Position numbers and translations under genes: made by a program
The notes under the pieces: model-generated
Database searches by the model: none
The model's input: the letters and a program-made list of their open reading frames with translations, nothing else
Told to the model about the DNA's origin: nothing
Source of the DNA: Flavobacteriaceae bacterium
GTDB taxonomy: Bacteria > Bacteroidota > Bacteroidia > Flavobacteriales > Flavobacteriaceae
Direction of reading: 5' to 3'
DNA: 43,133 nt
Assembly (NCBI GenBank): GCA_016744615.1
Contig: JADGEA010000007.1
Span: forward strand, 1-43,133
Shown: positions 24,054 through 33,331 of the stretch, one piece after another
How positions within the stretch are numbered: position 1 is the stretch's first letter
Layout of the letters: every line of letters starts with the position of its first letter

Positions 24054-25683
24054 TTTTAAGTATCTGGTTATAGTTTTCTTTGTTGTTTAATACTTTGATG
24101 GCTTCATTAATTGATTTATTAAAGGCAATATGATTTTGATATTCTCCTTTTTTAAAATAATATCGATTAAGAATCTCATCAGTGATATGCTCTATTATTT
24201 CTCCTTTATTTTTATTGAGAGCTTCTATTTTTTGAACTTCAAGTTGATCCGTCAAGTTTTGAAAAGTGGTTTGAATTGCATTTGATAGATTCTCATTTTT
24301 TGCAGTTTTAAATGCAGATTCAAATTTCTTTTCACTTAATGTTTTAAAATTCGTTTTGTTTTGTTTTATAAAATTTAAGAAATTGTGATAATCGGCATCA
24401 CTAAAAATATATTTTTCAGGTTGTGTAATGGTTTGATGCTTAAAATAATAATTGGAAGCGTAATTAAAAATTGCATCTGATTTGTAAAGTGCTTTGGTAA
24501 CATCAGTTCTTTCTGATCTATCAATTTTAATATCAGGGGCAATACCTCCTCCATCATAAACTGTTCTTCCATTTTTTGTTTTGAAGGCATTTCTTTTTTT
24601 ATCAGAGAATTTCGGAATTGAATTTCCATTTTTATTGGTGTAATCCAGCTCCTGAATATTTCTTCCGCTTGGAGTATAATATTTTGAAATGGTTAATTTA
24701 AGTTTGGTTCCATAGGTTAAATTTCTATAGCGTTGCACCAATCCTTTTCCAAATGATCGTGTGCCTAAAATTACTGCTCTGTCTAGATCCTGTAAAGATC
24801 CTGCAACAATTTCTGCTGCCGAAGCCGAATTACCATCGATCAAAACTACAATTGGAATTTCAAGATCCATTGGTTCATTTTTGGTTCTATAGGTTTCACT
24901 CCATTTTTTAACTTTTGCCACAGTTTTAACAACTACCTCATTTTTTGGAACAAATAGATTAGTAGTATTGATCGCTTCATTTAATAATCCTCCCGGATTT
25001 CCTCTCAGATCTAAAATTAACTTGTTCATACCACTTGATTTCAATTCGACAAATGCTTCTTTTATAGAAGAAGTTGCTTTATCATTAAATCGATCCAAAG
25101 CGATATAACCAATTTCATTATCCATCAATTGATAATGAGGCACAGGATTTACTTTGATTTTTTCTCTTTTTACACTAAAATTTAACAGCTTTTCTTGTCG
25201 TTTTATGATGAGGTCAACACTTGTATTCGGACTTCCTTTTAAAAGAGTGGATACCTGTTTACCGTTATAATCTTCAACAAGAATATTGTCAATTTTAATA
25301 ATTTGATCACCAACTTTTACTCCTGCTATATCAGCAGAATAACCATTAAACAACTCAATAATAATCAATTTGCCATCATAATAATTGGATTGAGCACCAA
25401 TACCACTATATTCACCTGAAGAGTTAATCTTTACATCTTCTACGCCTTGTTCATCGTAGAATTTAGTATAAGGATCTAAATCATTTAACATATTTTTGAT
25501 TGCGGTATCTGTTAATTTTGCTGGATTAATTTCATCAATATAATACATATTGATTTCTTTAAACATAGTAGTATAGATCTCCATTTGTTTTGCCACTTCA
25601 AAATAATCTGTTCTGAATGCAAATATTACAGACCCTACCAAAACAGATAGAAGAATTAATATGCCTTTTTTTAATTTTGTCAT
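24046..25683 (-). CDS. S41 carboxy-terminal processing protease
   Basis: A periplasmic serine protease of the CtpA/Prc group, 545 residues. Residues 5-24 are a signal anchor. A short helical segment and a PDZ domain follow (SGIGAQSNYYDGKLIIIE to VKVGDQIIKIDN, about 95-150). The catalytic core has LILDLRGNPGGLLNEAI near 221-237, the nucleophile Ser in IDGNSASAAEIVAGS near 282-296, and the general-base Lys in RSFGKGLVQRY near 308-318. The last 140 residues are helical and charged. It lies 3 bases after rnpA on the same strand, as I recall from other flavobacteria. Substrates unknown; such proteases trim envelope proteins. Confidence 0.92.
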   Translation of the reverse strand: MTKLKKGILILLSVLVGSVIFAFRTDYFEVAKQMEIYTTMFKEINMYYIDEINPAKLTDTAIKNMLNDLDPYTKFYDEQGVEDVKINSSGEYSGIGAQSNYYDGKLIIIELFNGYSADIAGVKVGDQIIKIDNILVEDYNGKQVSTLLKGSPNTSVDLIIKRQEKLLNFSVKREKIKVNPVPHYQLMDNEIGYIALDRFNDKATSSIKEAFVELKSSGMNKLILDLRGNPGGLLNEAINTTNLFVPKNEVVVKTVAKVKKWSETYRTKNEPMDLEIPIVVLIDGNSASAAEIVAGSLQDLDRAVILGTRSFGKGLVQRYRNLTYGTKLKLTISKYYTPSGRNIQELDYTNKNGNSIPKFSDKKRNAFKTKNGRTVYDGGGIAPDIKIDRSERTDVTKALYKSDAIFNYASNYYFKHQTITQPEKYIFSDADYHNFLNFIKQNKTNFKTLSEKKFESAFKTAKNENLSNAIQTTFQNLTDQLEVQKIEALNKNKGEIIEHITDEILNRYYFKKGEYQNHIAFNKSINEAIKVLNNKENYNQILKND

Positions 25684-25686
25684 CGT

Positions 25687-26061
25687 TTACTTATTTTTGA
25701 GAATAAACTTTTGAAGAAGTAATTTCATTTTGTCTTCCAAAACATGATAATCAAACTCCGTTTTACCCAAATATATAAACATAAATATATGTTTTTTAGT
25801 ATTTTCTGATTCATAAATCACATATTTATTTTTTCGGTAAACTTCTCTTAGCAATCTTTTGATTCTGTTGCGATTAACAGCATTTTTAAAGTTTCGCTTT
25901 GAAACTGTAACTCCAGCTTGGATTTTGTAGGGTGATTTATGGCCTATTTCTAAATAGATCAACTTAATAGGAAATTCTGTAAGTGACTTACCCTGAGTAA
26001 ATAATTTTTCAATTAATTTACTTTTTTTAAGTTTTTCTTGCTTTTTAAACGTTTGCTGCAT
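25687..26061 (-). CDS. rnpA: Ribonuclease P protein component
   Basis: The protein subunit of RNase P, which matures tRNA 5' ends with the catalytic RNA. The 124-residue product has the RNR signature AVNRNRIKRLLREVYR (residues about 66-81) preceded by AGVTVSKRNFKN, both diagnostic. The start ATG at 26061 gives MQQTFKKQEKLKKS, the normal basic N-terminus; longer in-frame starts upstream add foreign sequence. A TACTTTTG box ends five bases before the ATG, suggesting a very short or absent leader. rpmH, often the upstream partner in other phyla, is not adjacent. Confidence 0.92.
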   Translation of the reverse strand: MQQTFKKQEKLKKSKLIEKLFTQGKSLTEFPIKLIYLEIGHKSPYKIQAGVTVSKRNFKNAVNRNRIKRLLREVYRKNKYVIYESENTKKHIFMFIYLGKTEFDYHVLEDKMKLLLQKFILKNK

Positions 26062-26066
26062 TGATA

Positions 26067-26074
26067 CAAAAGTA
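26067..26074 (-). promoter_or_regulatory. Candidate -7 box for rnpA
   Basis: Minus-strand TACTTTTG, a TAnnTTTG match, ends five bases before the rnpA ATG. Use of this box would give a nearly leaderless mRNA. No -33 TTG is seen. Confidence 0.42.
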
Positions 26075-26169
26075 ATGATTTGACATGAATAATTAGCGAA
26101 CCACGAATTTTCCATCATATGGCTTTATTTTCTTTTGTATTGATTCTACATAAATCTGTTCATTAATTG

Positions 26170-26177
26170 TAAATTTG
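26170..26177 (+). promoter_or_regulatory. Candidate -7 box for the acyl-CoA dehydrogenase
   Basis: TAAATTTG matches TAnnTTTG, 23 bases before the ATG. A TTG at 26140-26142 lies 27 bases upstream, a little farther than the usual -33 spacing. Confidence 0.45.
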
Positions 26178-26200
26178 TTCTTTTTTTAATTAAATATATT

Positions 26201-27379
26201 ATGTCCGAAGATTTATTTCAAGCTCCTGATTATTATGGATTAGATGATCTTTTAACCGAAGAACACAAATTAGTTAGGGATGCTGCTCGTGAATGGGTAA
26301 AAAGAGAGGTTTCACCCATCATAGAAGATGCAGCACAAGAAGCAAAATTTCCTAAGCAATTATTGAAAGGGTTGGCAGAAATTGGAGCTTTTGGGTCATA
26401 TATTCCAGAGGAATATGGAGGTGCCGGATTAGATCAGATGTCATACGGTTTAATCATGCAGGAACTTGAGAGAGGGGATTCTGGAATTCGATCCACCGCT
26501 TCTGTGCAATCCTCTTTGGTGATGTATCCCATATGGAAATTTGGTAATGAAGATCAGCGGCAAAAATATTTGCCAAAACTGGCAAATGGTGAATTTATAG
26601 GTTCTTTCGGTTTAACCGAACCAAATCATGGATCTGATCCCGGATCTATGGAAACTAAATTTAAAGATATGGGGGACCATTATTTGTTGAATGGTGCTAA
26701 ACTTTGGATATCCAATGCTCCTTTCGCTGATATTGCTGTTGTTTGGGCAAAAAATGAAGAAGGAAGAATTCATGGATTGATCGTTGAACGTGGAATGGAA
26801 GGTTTTTCAACTCCTGAAACACATCACAAATGGTCATTAAGAGCATCGGCAACCGGTGAGTTGATTTTTGATAATGTTAAAGTTCCAAAAGAGAATATTT
26901 TGCCAAATAAATCTGGGTTAGGCGCGCCTCTTGCCTGTTTAGATTCCGCCCGTTATGGAATTGCTTGGGGTGCAATTGGTGCTGCAATGGATTGTTATGA
27001 TACTGCTTTACGTTATGCCAAAGAAAGAATACAATTTGGAAAACCTATTGCTTCATTTCAATTGCAGCAAAAGAAATTAGCAGAAATGATTACAGAAATT
27101 ACAAAAGCTCAGTTTTTAACCTGGCGTTTAGGAGTTTTAAAAAATGAAGATAGAGCAACTTCTGCCCAGGTTTCTATGGCAAAGAGAAACAATGTAGATA
27201 TGGCTTTAAAAATTTCCCGTGAAGCAAGACAAATACTTGGAGCAATGGGAATTACTGGTGATTATTCTATCATGCGACATATGATGAATTTAGAATCGGT
27301 TATTACTTATGAAGGTACACATGATATTCATTTGCTTATCACAGGAATGGACATCACGGGAATTCCTGCTTTTAAATAA
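26201..27379 (+). CDS. Acyl-CoA dehydrogenase, glutaryl-CoA type
   Basis: An FAD enzyme that oxidises acyl-CoA thioesters; this subgroup fits glutaryl-CoA dehydrogenase (lysine/tryptophan breakdown). The 392-residue protein has the N-terminal helical domain, the middle beta domain with FIGSFGLTEPNHGSDPGSM (about 144-162) and LWISNAPFADIAVVWAK (about 180-196), and the C-terminal helical domain with RIQFGKPIASFQLQQKKLAEM (about 280-300). The catalytic base is the Glu in VITYEGTHDIHLLITG (about 367-382); the YEGTHDIH form is typical of the glutaryl-CoA group. The FAD-binding Arg-Gln-Phe-Gly core is intact. It is divergent from rnpA, with 139 bases between, and 44 bases before the next gene. Confidence 0.92.
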   Translation: MSEDLFQAPDYYGLDDLLTEEHKLVRDAAREWVKREVSPIIEDAAQEAKFPKQLLKGLAEIGAFGSYIPEEYGGAGLDQMSYGLIMQELERGDSGIRSTASVQSSLVMYPIWKFGNEDQRQKYLPKLANGEFIGSFGLTEPNHGSDPGSMETKFKDMGDHYLLNGAKLWISNAPFADIAVVWAKNEEGRIHGLIVERGMEGFSTPETHHKWSLRASATGELIFDNVKVPKENILPNKSGLGAPLACLDSARYGIAWGAIGAAMDCYDTALRYAKERIQFGKPIASFQLQQKKLAEMITEITKAQFLTWRLGVLKNEDRATSAQVSMAKRNNVDMALKISREARQILGAMGITGDYSIMRHMMNLESVITYEGTHDIHLLITGMDITGIPAFK

Positions 27380-27423
27380 AAAATAAAGTTTATAAATTAT
27401 ACTAAAAATTCAATAAAAAAACC

Positions 27424-29322
27424 ATGAAAAATAATATAGATCTTAAAAAAATTTCTATTCTTATCGTATTTGTTTTATTTTCAATAGCTGTTAAAAGTCA
27501 GAAAACAGTTATTCCAAAAGTTTTACATAATTTTCAAATAGATAGTGAAGGTAACTTATTTACCAAGAACAAAGATGGCGTAACATTACTCGAAACTAAA
27601 AGTTCAACTAAAAATGTACTTCATACATTTGAAGATATTACTACAGGAGCAAAGGAAGGTATTCAATTTAATTTTAAAGATGAGGATCTTAACGGAACAC
27701 TTGTTTTTGGATTGATCCATTATAAGGATTCTAAATATCCTATACCTGTTTATCGCTCTAAAACATCTAAAATTGTAAATGGAAAAGCCTTGGTTAATTT
27801 TAGATACTTAAAAGGAAATTATGATATGACAGGATGGGAAGATTCCAAAAAAGGCACCATCGGTTACCGGATTATTAATTCAAATGGAAATTTTTTATAT
27901 GATGGAAAGGTTAGTTTTTCCGGTAACGGACCATTTCAGGTTGTGAATACAATTGTTAGTGGGCCATTTATTAATTTGCTAAAACCAGATGGTGTAACTA
28001 TTTCATTTGTAAGTAGTGAATCATCCATTTGTTCAATTATGATCAACAATCAGGTTTTTAAGGATAAAAAAGCAGCAAAGGTTCATGAGATTAAAATTGA
28101 TGGATTGAGTCCGGAAAAAAAATATTCCTATACTTTGAAATATGGTGATCTGGAGCAATATTATTCTCTAAAAACAGATCCATTACCCGGAAGTCGAAAA
28201 GAGTTTGTGTTTGCATATACCAGTGATTCCAGAGGTGGAGCAGGAGGTGGAGAAAGAAGTTTTAACGGTACAAATGCATATATGATCAAAAAGATCATGG
28301 CGGTTAGTACTCAAAAAAATATAGCTTTTGCACAAATTACGGGTGATATTATTGGAGGCTATAAAAATGTTGCTGGTGAAATGCAACTGCAATATCGTAA
28401 CTTTAATAACGCTATTGGACCATTTGCCCACTCCTATCATATTGTTATGAATATGGGCAACCATGAGGCTTATAACAAATCTTTTAGAGATAAAGAAGGG
28501 AAGTACCATTTGCGTATTGATAATTTTCCTTATGCAACAAATTCAAGTGAAACATTGTTTGCATCCGTCTTTACAAACCCTCATAATGGTCCAATAAGTG
28601 AAGACGATTCAAAATATGACCCTGACAGATCAAATATAGATTTCCCTCCTTATGATGAAAATGTATTTTATTATACCTATGATAATGTAGCGATGATCAA
28701 TTTAAATTCAAATTACTGGTATACACCATCAATGAGAAGCGTGACTATAAATGGTGGGAATATACATGGTTATGTAATGGATAATCAGTTAAAATGGTTA
28801 AAAAACACTTTAAAAACCTTAGAAAAAGATAAAAATATTGATCATGTATTTGTTACAATTCACACTCCATTTTTCCCTAATAGTGCACATATTGAGGATG
28901 ATATGTGGTATGGAGGAAATAACATGCCAAGACCTTGGATTGCTGGTAAACAAGTGGATAAGGGGATCATTGAACGACGCGATGAATTACTGGATCTGAT
29001 GATCAATAAAAGCAGTAAGGTTGTTGGTTTGCTTACCGGAGATGAGCACAATTACTGTAAAACAGAAATTGGTCCGAAAACAATTATTTACCCGGAAGAT
29101 TATGCAGAAAAAAAGATTAAATTAAAAAGAACGATCTATCAGATCAATAATGGTGCAGCTGGAGCGCCATATTATGCCCAAAGAGATGTGCCGTGGACAC
29201 CATTTACAACTGGTTTTACCACACAAAATGCGGTTTGTTTCTTTACAATTAAAGGTTCTGAAATTAAAATGGTAGTTGTAAATCCTGATACGCTTGAAGA
29301 AATTGATGAATTGGATTTTTAG
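27424..29322 (+). CDS. Exported metallophosphoesterase, purple acid phosphatase-like
   Basis: A 632-residue exported phosphatase. Residues 1-25 form a signal peptide (ending VKSQ). Residues about 170-250 look like a fibronectin-type N-terminal domain (VTISFVSSESSICSIM, ... EKKYSYTLKYGD). The calcineurin-like core carries its metal ligands in order: FAYTSDSRGGAGG (Asp in TSDSR), FAQITGDIIGGY (GD), MNMGNHEAYN (GNHE), VFVTIHTPFF (His) and LTGDEHNYC (GDEH). An insert of about 130 residues (Pro/Asp/Tyr-rich) lies between GNHE and the His motif. The substrate is unknown; phosphate esters or nucleotides in the periplasm are plausible. A terminator follows. Confidence 0.85.
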   Translation: MKNNIDLKKISILIVFVLFSIAVKSQKTVIPKVLHNFQIDSEGNLFTKNKDGVTLLETKSSTKNVLHTFEDITTGAKEGIQFNFKDEDLNGTLVFGLIHYKDSKYPIPVYRSKTSKIVNGKALVNFRYLKGNYDMTGWEDSKKGTIGYRIINSNGNFLYDGKVSFSGNGPFQVVNTIVSGPFINLLKPDGVTISFVSSESSICSIMINNQVFKDKKAAKVHEIKIDGLSPEKKYSYTLKYGDLEQYYSLKTDPLPGSRKEFVFAYTSDSRGGAGGGERSFNGTNAYMIKKIMAVSTQKNIAFAQITGDIIGGYKNVAGEMQLQYRNFNNAIGPFAHSYHIVMNMGNHEAYNKSFRDKEGKYHLRIDNFPYATNSSETLFASVFTNPHNGPISEDDSKYDPDRSNIDFPPYDENVFYYTYDNVAMINLNSNYWYTPSMRSVTINGGNIHGYVMDNQLKWLKNTLKTLEKDKNIDHVFVTIHTPFFPNSAHIEDDMWYGGNNMPRPWIAGKQVDKGIIERRDELLDLMINKSSKVVGLLTGDEHNYCKTEIGPKTIIYPEDYAEKKIKLKRTIYQINNGAAGAPYYAQRDVPWTPFTTGFTTQNAVCFFTIKGSEIKMVVVNPDTLEEIDELDF

Positions 29323-29352
29323 AAATATTAAATCTGGTTATATAAAACAAAA

Positions 29353-29387
29353 ATCCCTCCAATTTGATTGGAGGGATAAGCTTTTTT
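29353..29387. terminator. Bidirectional terminator
   Basis: A perfect 11-bp stem ATCCCTCCAAT / ATTGGAGGGAT with a 3-base loop TTG. To the right a run of six T follows after AAGC; to the left, read on the minus strand, T-rich TTTTGTTTTA follows directly. It can end both the phosphoesterase transcript and the opposing ugd/wza transcript. Confidence 0.82.
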
Positions 29388-29401
29388 ATAAGTAAGTGAA
29401 T

Positions 29402-30178
29402 TTAGTTATTTGTTATCGTAACAATTAATGTTGCCACAGAAATTAATATTCCAATAGAGGCAATAATTACACTAGTACTTGCACCAATTTTTGACGCTCT
29501 TGCAGCTGTTTTATTAGGTTCAACATAAACAACATCATTTTGTGCTAAATAATAAACAGGAGATTCAAATAAATCATGTGATTTTAAATTTACTCTTGTA
29601 TATGTTTTTTTACCGTCATAATCATGAATTACCAGTACATTTTCTCTTTCACCATAAATGGTCAAATCACCTGCCATTCCCAAGGCTTCAATTAAAGTAA
29701 TTCTCTCATTCGTAGCAGTGTAAGTACCAGGTCTGTTAACCTCACCCAAAACAGTAATTTTATAATTAACAGTTCTTATGTTTACAATTGGTTTTTTAAT
29801 ATAATCTGTTAATTCATCAACAAGCATATTTTTAGCTTGATCACGGTTCAACCCTGCAATTTTAATTGTTCCTAGAACTGGAAAATCGATATTTCCATCA
29901 GAATCAATAATATAGGATTGAATACGTTCTCTTCCATAAGACATTCTAATATCATCTGAATAGGAAACAGAATTTTGATTAAATGGTCTTGCAGCCTCAG
30001 AATCAATTGCATTCACAACAATTATCAATTCATCATCTATATGATAAGTGGGCATATAGCTATCAATTCCAACAATATTATCCTTGGAATCAATTCCATT
30101 AAAATAAACTACGTCTTCTTTTGTACCACATGATGTTAATACAACAAGACTTAAAAAAAGATAAATAAATTTTTTCAT
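29402..30178 (-). CDS. Wza-like polysaccharide export lipoprotein
   Basis: An outer-membrane-channel-type protein for capsule or exopolysaccharide export, 258 residues. The start ATG at 30178 gives MKKFIYLFLSLVVLTSCG, a lipoprotein signal with Cys 17 in the lipobox LTSC. A polysaccharide-export domain (MPTYHIDDELIIVV to NIRTVNYKI) is followed by an SLBB domain (VLGEVNRPGTYTA near 145-157, ITLIEALGMAGDL near 164-176). The final 30 residues form a hydrophobic helix with ASIGILISVATLIVTI, as seen in Bacteroidota Wza. The usual Wzc tyrosine-kinase partner is not next to it. It is the last gene of the nusG-like/ugd/wza unit, ending at a strong terminator. Confidence 0.85.
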   Translation of the reverse strand: MKKFIYLFLSLVVLTSCGTKEDVVYFNGIDSKDNIVGIDSYMPTYHIDDELIIVVNAIDSEAARPFNQNSVSYSDDIRMSYGRERIQSYIIDSDGNIDFPVLGTIKIAGLNRDQAKNMLVDELTDYIKKPIVNIRTVNYKITVLGEVNRPGTYTATNERITLIEALGMAGDLTIYGERENVLVIHDYDGKKTYTRVNLKSHDLFESPVYYLAQNDVVYVEPNKTAARASKIGASTSVIIASIGILISVATLIVTITNN

Positions 30179-30249
30179 ACACTGAGGGTTTAAAATATTA
30201 AGCATGGCAATATAATTAATAATTTATAAGAAAATGAACTAAATGTAAA

Positions 30250-31581
30250 TCAATTACTTTTAACTCCAATTTGATAATATTCAAATCCTTTTTCTTCTAA
30301 CTTTAAATTGGAATACTGATTTCTTCCATCAAAAATGATAGGAGTATTCATTTGAGTTTTTAGCTCTTCAAAATCCGGTGAACGGAACTCTTTCCATTCG
30401 GTTAATAAAATCATTGCATCTGTATTTGGCAATGTTTCATACTTAGATTTGAAATACTTAATGTTTTTAACGTTTTTTAAATAAAAAGATTGTGCTTCCT
30501 CCATAGCCTTTGGGTCATATGCTTTTATTTTTGCACCTCTTTTCACCAATTCCTTAACAATATAAATGGCTGGAGCCTCTCTCATATCATCAGTTCCGGG
30601 TTTAAAAGCTAGACCCCAAAGAGCAAATGTTTTACCTGTTAGATCTTCACCAAATCTTCGAATTACCTTATTAGCAATTACTAGTTTCTGACTATTATTA
30701 ACGTCTTCAACAGAAGAGATTAATTTTGCGTAATATCCTTTTTCTTCAGCTATTTTTTTTAAAGCTTTTACATCTTTTGGAAAACAGGAACCTCCATATC
30801 CACTTCCGGGATAAATAAAACTATAACCAATTCTGGTATCTGAACCAATTCCTATTCTCACCTGATTTACATCAGCACCCACCAATTCACAAATATTAGC
30901 AATTTCATTCATAAATGAAATCTTAGTTGCCAACATTGCATTTGCAACATATTTTGTCATTTCAGCGGAGCGAATATCCATGGTGATCATTCTGTCATGG
31001 TTATGAGTAAAGGGAGAATAAAGAGCTTTCATTGTTTCAATAGCAGCATCACTATTTGCTCCAATTACAATTCTATCTGGCTTCATAAAATCTTCAATAG
31101 CAGCACCTTCCTTTAAAAATTCTGGATTGGAAACAATATGAAATTCAATAGCTATATTTCTAGTATCTAACTCTTTTTGTATGGTTTCTCTTACTTTGTC
31201 TCCTGTTCCAACAGGCACAGTTGATTTATCAACAATAATCAGAGGTTTTTCCATTTCTTGTCCGATTTGTTTGGCAACACTCAAAACATATTGTAAATCG
31301 GCAGAGCCATCATCTCCCATAGGAGTCCCTACGGCTATAAAAACAATAGCAGCATTTTTAAGACCGTCATTTAATGTTGTACTGAAATATAAATTTTTAT
31401 TATCCACATTTTTTTGAACCATACTTTTCAGTCCGGGTTCAAAAATTGGTATAATCCCTTTATTAAGATCTTCAATTTTTTTTGTATCTATATCAATACA
31501 AGTAACATTGTTTCCCATTTCTGAAAAACAAGTTCCGGTTACTAAACCTACGTATCCGGTTCCAACAACTGTTAAATTCAT
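30250..31581 (-). CDS. ugd: UDP-glucose 6-dehydrogenase
   Basis: Oxidises UDP-glucose to UDP-glucuronic acid with NAD, supplying a sugar for surface polysaccharide. The 443-residue protein has the N-terminal Rossmann motif MNLTVVGTGYVGLVTGTCFSEMG, FIAVGTPMGDDGSADL (about 86-101), the catalytic Cys in YPGSGYGGSCFPKDVKALKK (about 252-271, GGSCFPKD) and the C-terminal region ALWGLAFKPGTDDMREAPAI (about 323-342). All usual motifs are present and length is normal. It lies 12 bases after the nusG-like gene and 71 bases before the wza-like gene, as part of one operon. Confidence 0.95.
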   Translation of the reverse strand: MNLTVVGTGYVGLVTGTCFSEMGNNVTCIDIDTKKIEDLNKGIIPIFEPGLKSMVQKNVDNKNLYFSTTLNDGLKNAAIVFIAVGTPMGDDGSADLQYVLSVAKQIGQEMEKPLIIVDKSTVPVGTGDKVRETIQKELDTRNIAIEFHIVSNPEFLKEGAAIEDFMKPDRIVIGANSDAAIETMKALYSPFTHNHDRMITMDIRSAEMTKYVANAMLATKISFMNEIANICELVGADVNQVRIGIGSDTRIGYSFIYPGSGYGGSCFPKDVKALKKIAEEKGYYAKLISSVEDVNNSQKLVIANKVIRRFGEDLTGKTFALWGLAFKPGTDDMREAPAIYIVKELVKRGAKIKAYDPKAMEEAQSFYLKNVKNIKYFKSKYETLPNTDAMILLTEWKEFRSPDFEELKTQMNTPIIFDGRNQYSNLKLEEKGFEYYQIGVKSN

Positions 31582-31593
31582 CTATTATATATT

Positions 31594-32118
31594 TTATTTA
31601 GTATCTATTTTTCTAAGAAAACTCATAGGGATGTTTACGGTAAAACCACTTCCCAAAGAATCAATTTTAACTACGACCCTGTAATTGCTTCCTGTTTTTT
31701 CACAAACAGCAATCAAGCCTATAAATGGTCCCTTAGTAACTTCAACGGCATCTCCCTTAATTAATTGTATATCACTTGAAATTTCAAACTTTTCTTTACT
31801 ATTACTTAATATTCTAAGGTTTTCAATTTCAACTTCTCTTACAATGGCAGGTTTTCTTAAATGTTTCAATACGCCAATAGCTCCGGGTATTATTAAAGCA
31901 TCATAAAGAAGTTTTTCTTCCATCTTTATAAAAACATACGAAGGGATAAGAGGTAGGTAAACTGTTTTTTTTCTATCACTCCATTGTCTCACTGTTTTTA
32001 CAATGGGTAGAAAGGCTTCAATATCAGCATCCAGTAAACGCTCATAAACTTTTTTTTCAGATCTGGATTTGGTAAAAATGGCATACCATTTTTTGGTGTT
32101 TGGAGGGGTTGATTTCAT
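31594..32118 (-). CDS. NusG-like transcription antiterminator (UpxY type)
   Basis: A specialised NusG paralogue that lets RNA polymerase read through long polysaccharide operons. The 174-residue protein begins with KKWYAIFTKSRSEKKVYERL (residues 9-28), the NGN domain, with FLPIVKTVRQW and PLIPSYVFIKM (about 56-66); a C-terminal KOW domain follows (KGDAVEVTKGPFIGLIAVCEK about 121-141). It has the length of UpxY/RfaH-like proteins and sits as the first gene of the ugd/wza unit, as these regulators usually do. A TATATTTG box is at 32172-32179 and leaves a leader of about 50 bases, where a recruitment site could lie. Confidence 0.9.
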   Translation of the reverse strand: MKSTPPNTKKWYAIFTKSRSEKKVYERLLDADIEAFLPIVKTVRQWSDRKKTVYLPLIPSYVFIKMEEKLLYDALIIPGAIGVLKHLRKPAIVREVEIENLRILSNSKEKFEISSDIQLIKGDAVEVTKGPFIGLIAVCEKTGSNYRVVVKIDSLGSGFTVNIPMSFLRKIDTK

Positions 32119-32171
32119 AATTTTTGCACATGTTTTTGTTCAGAAATAATTTTCTTCAATTAAACAGTTAA

Positions 32172-32179
32172 CAAATATA
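32172..32179 (-). promoter_or_regulatory. Candidate -7 box for the nusG-like/ugd/wza operon
   Basis: Minus-strand TATATTTG matches TAnnTTTG, 53 bases before the nusG-like start codon. It lies in the 100-base gap divergent to the next glycosyltransferase. No -33 TTG at usual spacing. Confidence 0.42.
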
Positions 32180-32218
32180 ATATTTAATATTTTTACCATT
32201 ATTTTAAATTTATTCTTT

Positions 32219-33331
32219 TTGCAACGAATTATAGTTTCTGTCACAAATGATCTGGTAACTGACCAACGAGTAAAGAAAATATGTGAAACTTTGCAAATGA
32301 TTGGATATGATATTACCCTTATTGGAAGAAAACTTCCGGAGAGCTTACCTTTAAACAGAAATTACAAGACCATTAGAATGAGACTTCTGCATAAAAAAAA
32401 GTTCTTTTTTTATGCAGAATATAATATTCGACTATTTTTTAAATTACTCTTTCTAAAAAAAGATGTATTACTTGCCAACGATTTAGATACCTTATTGCCC
32501 AATTATTTGATTAGTAAATTGTTTTCAAAAAAACTTGTTTATGACAGTCATGAATTATTTACAGAAGTTCAAGAGTTAGTCTCAAGACCAAAAATTCGTA
32601 GCGTATGGTTGGTCATTGAAAATTATATTTTTCCTAAACTAGAAAATGTTTATACGGTAAATGATAAAATTGCAGAAATTTACAGTAAAAAGTATAAAAT
32701 TCCTGTAAAGGTTATCAGAAATATTGCCCCTAAATTAAGAAATAGAAATATTGATTCTGCATTGGCAAAAAGAATCAAAGGGGAAAAGAAAATGCTTATT
32801 CTTCAAGGTTCAGGAATAAATATGGACAGAGGGGCTGAAGAAGCTATTCAAATGATGAAATACCTTAATAATACTGTTTTATATATTATTGGTGGTGGTG
32901 ATATTTTTCATCAGTTAAAACCTCTTGTCGGCAAATGGAAACTTAATAAGAAAGTTATTATTCTAAACAAAATGCCTTACGATGAACTGATGGAGTTCAC
33001 CAAAATTGCTGATTTAGGGCTTTCTTTAGATAAGGGAAGTAATTTAAATTACGAATTTAGTTTGCCAAACAAGGTGTTTGATTATATTCAGGCTCAAATT
33101 CCTCTTTTTGTGAGTGACAGAGTTGAAGTTGCGAAGATAGTTTCTGAAAACAATATTGGATTTATAACGCATAGTCATGATCCAAAGGTCTTGGCAAAAC
33201 AGGTTGAAACTATTTTTCAAAATAATGATAGTATATATGCATGGAAACAAAACCTAATAAAAGCATCTGAAAAATATAATTGGGGAAAAGAAAGTGAAAA
33301 AATAAAAGAAATCTACACTTATTTAAAATAA
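32219..33331 (+). CDS. GT4-like glycosyltransferase
   Basis: A 370-residue glycosyltransferase of the GT-B, group 1 type. It begins QRIIVSVTNDLVTDQRVKKI, the typical start of flavobacterial members (SVTNDLxTDQRV). VLLANDLDTLLPNYLISK and KLVYDSHELFTEV (about 82-118) belong to the N-terminal domain. The C-terminal donor domain holds LILQGSGINMDRGAEEAIQMM (about 193-213) and LPNKVFDYIQAQIPLFVSD (about 280-298). The start codon is TTG at 32219; there is no ATG near and the family N-terminus begins exactly there. The gene is divergent from the nusG-like operon and its end overlaps the convergent GT2 gene by nine bases. Confidence 0.85.
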   Translation: MQRIIVSVTNDLVTDQRVKKICETLQMIGYDITLIGRKLPESLPLNRNYKTIRMRLLHKKKFFFYAEYNIRLFFKLLFLKKDVLLANDLDTLLPNYLISKLFSKKLVYDSHELFTEVQELVSRPKIRSVWLVIENYIFPKLENVYTVNDKIAEIYSKKYKIPVKVIRNIAPKLRNRNIDSALAKRIKGEKKMLILQGSGINMDRGAEEAIQMMKYLNNTVLYIIGGGDIFHQLKPLVGKWKLNKKVIILNKMPYDELMEFTKIADLGLSLDKGSNLNYEFSLPNKVFDYIQAQIPLFVSDRVEVAKIVSENNIGFITHSHDPKVLAKQVETIFQNNDSIYAWKQNLIKASEKYNWGKESEKIKEIYTYLK

